Source of the DNA: Nanobdellota archaeon
GTDB taxonomy: Archaea; Nanobdellota; Nanobdellia; Woesearchaeales; GW2011-AR9
Assembly: GCA_018812355.1 (NCBI GenBank)
Contig: JAHJDQ010000170.1
Span: 1 to 12,357, forward strand
Direction: 5' to 3'
DNA length: 12,357 nt
How positions within the stretch are numbered: position 1 is the first letter of the stretch; each line of letters starts with the position of its first letter. The position numbers and the translations under genes are program-made. Shown here one piece after another: positions 5,346 through 11,149 of the stretch. The notes beneath the pieces are model-generated. The model had not been told where the DNA came from. It was given only the letters and a program-made list of their open reading frames with translations, and did not search any database.

Positions 5346-7040
5346 TTATTTATGTAAGTACCAAAATATTAATTTGTTACTTTCTTTCTCCACTAATCTA
5401 CAGTAAGCAAACCTTTCTAATTGTACTATATCTCCAACTTTCAAATTTAACATCTCTTTCTCTCCTAAACCTAACAATTCTTTCCCATCATCCATCATCA
5501 CTTCAACAACAACATTCTTATCATCTGGCAACCAATGAATAATTAGGCCTTTCTTCTCACTATTACGATAATCTTCATAATCTTCGGAAACAAATTTGTA
5601 TTTCTCATCAACAATTTCAAAATTACAATAATCCATTAAACGATGTACTTTTCCTTCTCCTAAATTTCCCAAATCATCTTCGTTCAAATAAACCTCACCA
5701 CTAACCTGCAAGCTTCTTTCTCCTCGCTCAGGATAGTCAGGATGTAATTTTATTTTAGCTTCCTTACTCAAACCACCAACAATCTTTACCTTCACCGCTT
5801 CATGTACAAAAAAGTACCTATTCGCATCCTTCTCCACCAATTCTCGATTAAATGAATTAATATTTTTCCAGAACTCTTCTTTACTAACAGTTTTATCATT
5901 TAACGACAAACCAGTCTCTAAGCCAAACTTACGAAACGCTCCTGCCTGATAACCTCTTTTCTTTAAAGCAGCTAAATACGGTAACCGAATATCATCCCAG
6001 CCAGTAAATTCTCCCTGTTCTATCGCTAATTTAGTTTTTGATTTACTAATTTGTAAGTCGGTAAAATTAATGAAGCCCCAATGCTTATACACCGGCGGTT
6101 CCCAACCTAAATATTCCATGATGATTGATTCTTTTTTAGCATTATCCGCTTGATCTTTACCATTAAGAACATGGGTTAATCCTAATTCATGATCATCAAT
6201 CGCCACTGAAAAAACCATTAACGGCCAGACTCTTTGCTCTTTTCCGGTTTTAGGATGAATATGTTCATTAATTCGCATTAAGGAAAAATCACGCATTGCC
6301 GGATTTTTATCCTGCATGTCTGTCTTTAACTTTAGTACCGCTTCTCCTTCCGCATACTCATTAAACATCTTCGCATAACGAATTTGTTGTTCTTTTACAT
6401 CTAACTTACGACAAGCACAACTTTTACTCTCTGCTTTCCTTTTCCGCCACTCATCAGCATCACAAGTACAAACATAAGCTTTGTCCATCTCAACTAATTT
6501 CTCTGCATAATCATAATAAATTCCTAATCGTAACGACTGTACAACCACTTCCGCAACATTATTGTCTGTTAGCCAGCGAATATCTTCTTCAATCATTTCA
6601 TAAGCAGGAGGATAAATTTTTTCTGGATTAGTATCTTCAATTCGCAAAATTAACTTCCCTCCGTACATTTTGGCATATTCATAATTTAAAGAAGCACCAT
6701 AAGCATGCGCTACATGTAATGGTCCAGTCGGAGAAGGAGCAATTCTTAAGACAACTTTGCCTTGTTCGGCCTTCTTCAACGGTTTAAGCGGCCCTTTAAC
6801 TTCTTCTTTTTTCTTCTTTAATAGTTCCGGCGCTTCTTTTTTCAACTTTTCTTTAATCTCACTTTCATCTAATTTAGAAATATCTTTAATCGCTTTTTCA
6901 ATTTCTTTCATAACGGCAGGAACATCTTTTTTCAATTCTTCATTTTCACGCAAAACCATTCCTAAAACAACTTTTGGATTAACACTACCCTTAAACTCAA
7001 AAGAATTTTTCAACACCCATTTCAACACACTCTTTCCCAT
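5346..7040 (-). CDS. gltX: Glutamyl-tRNA synthetase, archaeal type
   Basis: This is a cytoplasmic class I synthetase that charges tRNA with glutamate. In archaea it is usually non-discriminating, so Glu-tRNA(Gln) is later amidated by GatDE or GatCAB. Counting from the ATG at 7040 (564 residues, a normal length), residues 1-95 are the helical archaeal N-terminal extension. The Rossmann domain opens at RIAPSPTGPLHVAHA, with the HIGH motif as HVAH at 109-112. IEDTNP lies at 134-139. Paired CTC and CAC (191-193, 208-210) form a zinc-binding knuckle. IDDHELG and LNGKDQ precede the KMSKS-type loop SKSK (332-335). The C-terminal half is the beta-barrel anticodon-binding domain of the archaeal/eukaryotic GlnRS-like type. 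A TTG one codon earlier is possible, but the ATG is preferred. There is no Shine-Dalgarno, and a TATA-like element about 28 nt upstream suggests a leaderless mRNA. It heads an operon with the wHTH gene. Confidence 0.97.
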   Translation of the reverse strand: MGKSVLKWVLKNSFEFKGSVNPKVVLGMVLRENEELKKDVPAVMKEIEKAIKDISKLDESEIKEKLKKEAPELLKKKKEEVKGPLKPLKKAEQGKVVLRIAPSPTGPLHVAHAYGASLNYEYAKMYGGKLILRIEDTNPEKIYPPAYEMIEEDIRWLTDNNVAEVVVQSLRLGIYYDYAEKLVEMDKAYVCTCDADEWRKRKAESKSCACRKLDVKEQQIRYAKMFNEYAEGEAVLKLKTDMQDKNPAMRDFSLMRINEHIHPKTGKEQRVWPLMVFSVAIDDHELGLTHVLNGKDQADNAKKESIIMEYLGWEPPVYKHWGFINFTDLQISKSKTKLAIEQGEFTGWDDIRLPYLAALKKRGYQAGAFRKFGLETGLSLNDKTVSKEEFWKNINSFNRELVEKDANRYFFVHEAVKVKIVGGLSKEAKIKLHPDYPERGERSLQVSGEVYLNEDDLGNLGEGKVHRLMDYCNFEIVDEKYKFVSEDYEDYRNSEKKGLIIHWLPDDKNVVVEVMMDDGKELLGLGEKEMLNLKVGDIVQLERFAYCRLVEKESNKLIFWYLHK

Positions 7041-7063
7041 CAATGATAAGAAATGTTTGATGA

Positions 7064-7072
7064 TTATTAAAT
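7064..7072 (-). promoter_or_regulatory. TATA-like element upstream of gltX
   Basis: ATTTAATAA on the minus strand lies about 28 nt before the ATG at 7040, the right distance for a leaderless transcript. The match is modest in an AT-rich gap. Confidence 0.35.
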
Positions 7073-7120
7073 GTTTTGATTATGGATAGTAGGAAGCAAT
7101 GTTTTTGAGACATAAATACT

Positions 7121-7128
7121 TTTAAGAT
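7121..7128 (+). promoter_or_regulatory. TATA-like element upstream of the two-TM gene
   Basis: TTTAAGAT is centred about 25 nt before the ATG at 7150, consistent with a leaderless start. The surrounding AT-richness limits confidence. Confidence 0.3.
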
Positions 7129-7149
7129 TTAATTATTAAAACTTAAACA

Positions 7150-7428
7150 ATGAAATTTAAGTATAAATTAATTTTATTTGCAACTACTTTTGCTATTGCC
7201 TTTACAACTTTAATTTATGTTTTTTCTAAATATAGAATGCTTTGGTTTTCATTAGAAGTAATTATTTTACCACTTATTTATTATATGGGTTATGAAATAA
7301 TGATGGACGGACAAAGAGAAAGTTTCAATAGAAGTATTGATTTGATTTCAAATGAGATGAATCATTTAGATAATGAAAATAAGGAATTAAGATTACAGTT
7401 AAAATATTCAAAGAAAAAGAATAAATAG
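7150..7428 (+). CDS. Small two-TM protein with C-terminal coiled coil
   Basis: The 92-residue protein begins MKFKYK and has hydrophobic helices at about residues 5-26 and 30-50. A charged, heptad-like segment at about 56-88 (SIDLISNEMNHLDNENKELRLQL) then leads to a basic tail, KYSKKKNK. The topology suggests an inner-membrane hairpin with both ends cytoplasmic and a short coiled coil for oligomerisation. I do not recognise the family. Base use is AT-rich like its surroundings. A 43-codon gene follows after 21 nt on the same strand, so the two may be co-expressed. There is no Shine-Dalgarno, and a TATA-like element about 25 nt upstream fits a leaderless start. That it is a real gene is supported by the ordered TM and coiled-coil layout. 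Confidence 0.6.
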   Translation: MKFKYKLILFATTFAIAFTTLIYVFSKYRMLWFSLEVIILPLIYYMGYEIMMDGQRESFNRSIDLISNEMNHLDNENKELRLQLKYSKKKNK

Positions 7429-7449
7429 TAGGAAGATATTACTAAAAAA

Positions 7450-7581
7450 ATGACAAAGAAAAAAGCTATCAAAAAAAAAGGGAAATCACCAGTTAAATCC
7501 GTTAATTCACGTACTTCTCCACATATAAAAGCAGTTCGAAGAGAACTTGCCAAATTACGAAAAAAAGTAAGAAAATTGTAA
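7450..7581 (+). CDS. Tiny Lys/Arg-rich protein (43 aa)
   Basis: A 43-codon frame runs from ATG 7450 to TAA 7579-7581. About 40% of the residues are Lys or Arg. The N-terminal third is a KKKAIKKKGK-type tract, the middle holds SPVKSVNSRTSPH, and the C-terminal third, IKAVRRELAKLRKKVRKL, is an amphipathic basic helix. This could be a nucleic-acid-binding or chromatin-like peptide, or a basic tail protein whose partner is the membrane coiled coil encoded just upstream. A GGAAG at 7431-7435 is 14 nt from the ATG, longer than ideal. Its stop is 4 nt from the stop of the convergent gene. It may be missed by automated annotation because of its size. Function unknown. Confidence 0.45.
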   Translation: MTKKKAIKKKGKSPVKSVNSRTSPHIKAVRRELAKLRKKVRKL

Positions 7582-7585
7582 TTAC

Positions 7586-8395
7586 CTAATATTTCCCTAT
7601 CTCAATTAAACGTTTCATTCGCTTAACAAAATCATCCGCTTCTCGATAATATTGTTCAAATTCTGCTCCAGAAATCTTTTCAATCTCACGATGAGTAATC
7701 ATTTTACTCAACTTATAGAATTTGCGCATTGTCAGAATATATTTCTTCTCTAACTGTTTATGTTCAACATAAACCTTCTCTAACAAATCGGCAACATGAT
7801 CAGGAGTGGGCGGAACTTCGTTCTTACGCATTAACGCAGCATGGGCTGAATCAATCACCGCCCAATATAAATCAAGCGTCGCCTGCAAAATATGCCATCT
7901 ACTATTAACCAACGTTTTTGGTGCTCGGCCAAAGTATCTCCAAACAGATTCCTCTGATGGTCTAATCCTTCCGTTTTTCAACAATCTTTGCAGTGGATCA
8001 AAAAAACCAGTATCATAAATGGCAATTCCATCCCGTAAAATATTAACAACAACAGGATCGCCAGCTTTAGCATATTCCCAGAAAGAAGTAAACGTCATTG
8101 AAGTAACGTGTAATTTATCAGAAGTTTCGGAAATTATTTTATTAACGACAATGCGGTAAGTTTCAATTAAAGCTTGACTGAGCTGAAAAGTAGCATCATT
8201 AGTAACGACAAGCACATCAATATCACTTCTTTTACTTGCTTCTCTTCTTACTTTACTACCAAAAGCAACCACACCCATTAAAAACTCGCCGAATTCTTTT
8301 TGTAAACTATCAGCAAATTTCTGGACCATTCCTAAATCCTCGGAAGGGTACTTGTGCATATTCTGATTTTCTCTTTTTTGGATTTTAAATTCCAT
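7586..8395 (-). CDS. Single-chain nucleotidyltransferase-HEPN fusion protein
   Basis: The 269-residue protein has a polymerase-beta-type nucleotidyltransferase domain at about residues 20-135. The signature GSKVRREASKRSDIDVLVV (46-64) supplies the GS motif and the acidic pair D58 and D60. Residues about 158-265 are all-helical (LDLYWAVIDSAHAAL, then KLSKMITHREIEKISGAEFEQYYREAD), as expected of a HEPN domain. In bacteria and archaea these domains usually come as separate MNT antitoxin and HEPN toxin proteins; here they share one chain. I do not see a canonical R-x4-6-H RNase motif, so the HEPN part may be non-catalytic. No partner lies on the same strand. The upstream region holds nested inverted repeats that may control it. 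Alternatives are a stand-alone nucleotidyltransferase with a helical substrate-binding domain, or an antitoxin-like relic. Confidence 0.75.
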   Translation of the reverse strand: MEFKIQKRENQNMHKYPSEDLGMVQKFADSLQKEFGEFLMGVVAFGSKVRREASKRSDIDVLVVTNDATFQLSQALIETYRIVVNKIISETSDKLHVTSMTFTSFWEYAKAGDPVVVNILRDGIAIYDTGFFDPLQRLLKNGRIRPSEESVWRYFGRAPKTLVNSRWHILQATLDLYWAVIDSAHAALMRKNEVPPTPDHVADLLEKVYVEHKQLEKKYILTMRKFYKLSKMITHREIEKISGAEFEQYYREADDFVKRMKRLIEIGKY

Positions 8396-8406
8396 TATTT
8401 AATTCC

Positions 8407-8461
8407 ATCTTTGGGTCTTATTCCCAAATTTTTATTGTGATTTTTTATTTTACCCAAAGAT
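8407..8461. promoter_or_regulatory. Nested, mutually exclusive inverted repeats upstream of the nucleotidyltransferase-HEPN gene
   Basis: ATCTTTGGGT (8407-8416) is perfectly complementary to ACCCAAAGAT (8452-8461), a 10-bp pair. The same TTTGGG (8410-8415) can instead pair with CCCAAA at 8423-8428 across a 7-nt loop. The elements begin 12 nt upstream of the ATG at 8395 and flank an A/T-rich stretch that could hold its TATA box. They could be paired operator sites for one protein, or alternative leader structures in RNA. Confidence 0.5.
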
Positions 8462-8465
8462 TGAC

Positions 8466-8503
8466 TAAAAATGCCCCACAGCTTGCTGTGGTTGGGATTT
8501 TTA
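8466..8503. repeat. REP-like palindromic element in the divergent gap
   Basis: CCACAG-CTTG-CTGTGG (8476-8491) forms a strong stem-loop. It is extended by CCC/GGG (8474-8476 region with 8494-8496) and by A/T arms 8466-8472 with 8497-8503. It is noticeably more GC-rich than the surroundings. It could be a bidirectional terminator-like hairpin or one copy of a dispersed palindromic repeat. No second copy is in this window. Confidence 0.55.
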
Positions 8504-8600
8504 ATTTAAATAATCTTAAGCTTATTAAGTTTTGTTTACTATGATAAAGTAATACTTCTCTTTTTTTAAACTAAAAATACATTATCTCACAAACAAAACA

Positions 8601-8608
8601 TTTATATT
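8601..8608 (+). promoter_or_regulatory. TATA box of the COG1361-like gene
   Basis: TTTATATT is preceded by an A-rich BRE-like ACAAAACA. Initiation is predicted near 8628-8630, leaving a leader of about 20 nt that contains AGGTG (8642-8646) before the ATG at 8652. Confidence 0.5.
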
Positions 8609-8651
8609 CTAGATATCTTTATTCATATATTAACAAAAAGCAGGTGTTGTG

Positions 8652-9959
8652 ATGAAGAAAAATTTAATCCTAGTAAGTTTTATCGTTTTATTACTTCTCC
8701 CTTTAGCGTATGCTGGTGTAAATCAGATCACTGAAACAACTACTGCCCAACTTTACGTTACTTTGATGTCACAAGATCCTGATCCGGTTGAACCTGGGCA
8801 AATTGTTAATGTAAAATTTAAGATTGAAAATGAAGGCCAACAAACTAGCGAGGATGTTATTGTTAAAATCCTTCCCCAATATCCATTTAAAATATACGGT
8901 GATAAAGCTGAAAAAAATATTGGAAAATTAAGAGCCGTTGCTACTGGTGCGGATGCGGTTATTGTTGAATTTAAATTAAAAGTTGATGAGAATGCGGTTG
9001 AAGAAGATACTGAGTTAGAATTACAAATCCTTATGGAAGGTGGCGCAATTTCTTATACTAATGATGAGTTCTTAATCAATATTCAGACCCATGATGCTGT
9101 TCTTGACATTACTTCAATTACTTTAACACCAGAGCAAATTGCTCCTGGCGAAACAGCAGAAGTAAGTATTATGGTCAAGAACCTGGCTGATTCTTTATTA
9201 AAAGATATTAAATTTAAACTAGATTTTGATAGTACTACTCTTCCTCTTGCTCCTTACCAATCTTCTTCCGAACGAAGAATCTCGCAATTACAATCAGGTT
9301 ATCAGAACTCTCTCGCTTTTGGTATTGTTGCCGATCCGGAAGCCGCTCCCGGATTATATAAAATTCCTCTAACCATAACTTATAATGATGAACAAGGTAG
9401 TGCTTATTCAATCGAAGACATTTTAGCGATTACAGTTGGTGATATGCCTAAATTAAGAGTGTACATCAAAAAAAGTGACGTTCTCCAAAAAAATAAAGCC
9501 GGTAAGGTCACGATTGAAATTGCCAATGCTGGCAGTTCCGACATTAAATTTTTAGAATTAACACTTTTACCTTCTGATGATTATCAACTTGTCTCGACAA
9601 CAGACTATTTTTATCTGGGCGATGTTGACTCTGATGATACGGAAAGTGAAGAGATTGACCTTTTTATTAATAAAAAAGTGGAAACTTTACACCTTCCAAT
9701 TAAATTAAAATATACTGACGCTAATAATAAACCATTTCAACAACAGTTTGATTTAGAATTAGAATTGTACTCTTCTTCACAATTAAAAAAATTTGGTCTC
9801 TTAGAAAAGAGTAAAGCCGGAACTTACTTTTTTATCTTCATTCTAATCATTGTCGGAATTTATCTCTATCGGCGTCGGAAAAAGGATCCAGAAAATTTTT
9901 CTAAAGACTTAAGAAGATGGAGAAATAAAATTCCTCTTTTGAAGTCGAAGAAAAAGTGA
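8652..9959 (+). CDS. COG1361-like S-layer/CARDB-repeat surface protein
   Basis: From the ATG at 8652 (AGGTG at 8642-8646, 5 nt upstream; an in-frame GTG one codon earlier is less likely), the product is 435 residues. It has a signal peptide with probable cleavage after AYA at 21. Three beta-sandwich repeats of the CARDB/APHP type lie at about 33-146, 149-263 and 267-374, each starting with a strand followed by a Pro/Gly turn (VEPGQIVNVKFKIENEG, IAPGETAEVSIMVKN, NKAGKVTIEIANAG). One TM helix lies at about 390-406, with a basic cytoplasmic tail ending KSKKK. This is the pattern of COG1361 proteins of archaeal envelopes, which often accompany MacB-type ABC transporters. A MacB-like permease does follow, 1.2 kb downstream, after an intervening HEPN/MNT module. 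The protein probably acts as the extracytoplasmic component of that system, which is inference from family context. Confidence 0.85.
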   Translation: MKKNLILVSFIVLLLLPLAYAGVNQITETTTAQLYVTLMSQDPDPVEPGQIVNVKFKIENEGQQTSEDVIVKILPQYPFKIYGDKAEKNIGKLRAVATGADAVIVEFKLKVDENAVEEDTELELQILMEGGAISYTNDEFLINIQTHDAVLDITSITLTPEQIAPGETAEVSIMVKNLADSLLKDIKFKLDFDSTTLPLAPYQSSSERRISQLQSGYQNSLAFGIVADPEAAPGLYKIPLTITYNDEQGSAYSIEDILAITVGDMPKLRVYIKKSDVLQKNKAGKVTIEIANAGSSDIKFLELTLLPSDDYQLVSTTDYFYLGDVDSDDTESEEIDLFINKKVETLHLPIKLKYTDANNKPFQQQFDLELELYSSSQLKKFGLLEKSKAGTYFFIFILIIVGIYLYRRRKKDPENFSKDLRRWRNKIPLLKSKKK

Positions 9960-9992
9960 GTTCTTAATCAATCTTAAATTAAATTTTTAACC

Positions 9993-10006
9993 GAAAAGTT
10001 TTTAAG
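9993..10006 (+). promoter_or_regulatory. Strong BRE/TATA promoter for the wHTH-MNT/HEPN/permease unit
   Basis: GAAAAG (BRE) is followed directly by TTTTTAAG (TATA, 9999-10006), 34 nt after the COG1361 gene stop. Initiation is expected near 10028. This gives the downstream genes their own promoter, separate from that of the surface-protein gene. Confidence 0.6.
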
Positions 10007-10023
10007 TATGGCTATAAGCCATA
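10007..10023. promoter_or_regulatory. Operator-like palindrome between TATA box and start
   Basis: TATGGC (10007-10012) and GCCATA (10018-10023) form a perfect inverted repeat with a 5-nt centre. It lies between the TATA box and the expected transcription start. A wHTH repressor bound here would block polymerase recruitment, so autoregulation by the adjacent wHTH-MNT protein is plausible. Confidence 0.5.
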
Positions 10024-10038
10024 GTGTTATGGTTACAA

Positions 10039-10623
10039 ATGGCTAATGAAAAAAAAACAATCCTAAAGTATCTCATTGAACATAAAGAAGAGAAGTTTAG
10101 TATTAACCAGCTGGCGAAAATAAGAAAGATCAATTACAAATCCGCTTATCAAAATATTGAAAAATTAGAAAAAAGAGGAGTAATCCGGGTAGAAAAGCTT
10201 GGAAATATAACCCTTTGTTCATTCAATTATCATTTTGATCCACTAGTTTTTAAAGTGGAATGGGAGAGAAGGGAAGAAATAAAAAAAAATAGAATCATTA
10301 AATCCATTTGCCGAGAACTTGAAACTATCGAAGTATCTTATTTTACTGTCCTTCTTTTTGGTTCTTATGCGCAGGGAAGTCAGACCAAAAATTCTGATCT
10401 TGACCTCCTTGTTATCGTTGATGAAAAAAATATTGAGAAGGGAATTAAAAGAACGTTATCTCGGTTGCCCTATGATGTTCATGGAACATATGTTAACTCT
10501 ACTGAATTTTTTTTAATGATTAAAAGTAGAGAGTTCTCAGTCATCGAAGAAGTTAAAAAGAATAATGTTATTTTGTATGGAATAGAAAATTATTACCAAC
10601 TGATCAAAAATGTTAGACACTGA
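10039..10623 (+). CDS. wHTH-fused MNT nucleotidyltransferase, probable antitoxin of the HEPN partner
   Basis: I prefer the ATG at 10039 (194 residues); an in-frame GTG at 10024 would add five residues upstream of the expected transcription start. Residues 5-60 form a winged helix (FSINQLAKIRKINYKSAYQNIEKL plus wing). Residues about 85-190 form a minimal nucleotidyltransferase with FGSYAQGSQTKNSDLDLLVI (G108, S109, D120, D122), a likely third acidic residue D146, and the closing EVKKNNVILYGIENYYQL typical of MNT proteins. In characterised pairs MNT enzymes AMPylate the HEPN toxin to inactivate it. The 3' end overlaps the HEPN gene by 14 nt, indicating translational coupling. The N-terminal wHTH could bind the palindrome at 10007-10023 and make the unit self-regulating. 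MNT identity is firm; the antitoxin role is inferred from the pairing. Confidence 0.85.
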   Translation: MANEKKTILKYLIEHKEEKFSINQLAKIRKINYKSAYQNIEKLEKRGVIRVEKLGNITLCSFNYHFDPLVFKVEWERREEIKKNRIIKSICRELETIEVSYFTVLLFGSYAQGSQTKNSDLDLLVIVDEKNIEKGIKRTLSRLPYDVHGTYVNSTEFFLMIKSREFSVIEEVKKNNVILYGIENYYQLIKNVRH

Positions 10624-11149
10624 AAAAATTAAGGAAGCGGAAGCCAATGTGAAGAAATATTTAGAGGATGGATTGATTAAAAAAACGACTGTTGATAAGG
10701 GTATCATGAACACATACGCAAAAAATGCAAACGAAAGTTTAGACGTAGCTAAATTAATTTCTAATAACGGAGCTTCAAATCTTTGGGTAGTTGTGGCTTC
10801 GTATTATGCGATGTATTACCTCGCTAATGCGGTTATTTACAAATTAGGATACAAAATAGGTGACAAAATCAGTCACAAAATTACTAGTGACGCTTTGATT
10901 GTTTTTGTCCGTCATAAATTAAAAAAATCTCTTTTGGAAGATTATGAGGAGATTAAAGAAGAAGCTTTAGATTTAGTCCAAAATAAAGCCGACGCCATAA
11001 TCCTTCATTATGATTATGAGAGAGAAAAACGGGGAAAATTTCAGTATGATATGACTGAAGAAGTCAAAGAAGGAAAAGCAAAGACTTCTTTAGCAAGAGC
11101 AAAAGAATTTGTCAATGAAATGAAAAATTTATTGGAGACTCTACCTTGA
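10610..11149 (+). CDS. HEPN-domain protein, probable toxin of the MNT pair
   Basis: The 179-residue all-helical protein matches HEPN domains of the UPF0332-like kind. The central helix is NLWVVVASYYAMYYLANAVIYKLG (residues 57-80), and the C-terminal helix pair is introduced by YEREKRGKFQYD (136-147) and followed by AKTSLARAKEFV. HEPN toxins are usually RNases with an R-x4-6-H motif; here no His follows the conserved arginines, and RGKFQY stands in that place. The Tyr in that segment is where MNT partners attach AMP in the studied Shewanella pair, so Y146 is a candidate (inference). The ATG overlaps the preceding gene by 14 nt, and the stop TGA (11147-11149) overlaps the TTG start of the permease. 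The domain is confidently recognised; toxicity is not shown by the sequence. Confidence 0.85.
   Translation: MLDTEKIKEAEANVKKYLEDGLIKKTTVDKGIMNTYAKNANESLDVAKLISNNGASNLWVVVASYYAMYYLANAVIYKLGYKIGDKISHKITSDALIVFVRHKLKKSLLEDYEEIKEEALDLVQNKADAIILHYDYEREKRGKFQYDMTEEVKEGKAKTSLARAKEFVNEMKNLLETLP
11134..11137 (+). promoter_or_regulatory. Shine-Dalgarno GGAG inside the HEPN gene, fixing the permease TTG start
   Basis: GGAG lies 8 nt before the TTG at 11146, a good spacing. No ATG in this frame precedes the conserved N-terminus, so this site supports the unusual start and coupling with termination of the HEPN gene. Confidence 0.6.

Noticed and set aside
6757..7089. 110-codon plus-strand frame opposite the gltX N-terminus
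   Set aside because: It is a Phe/Ser-rich shadow of the Lys/Glu-rich helical extension of glutamyl-tRNA synthetase.
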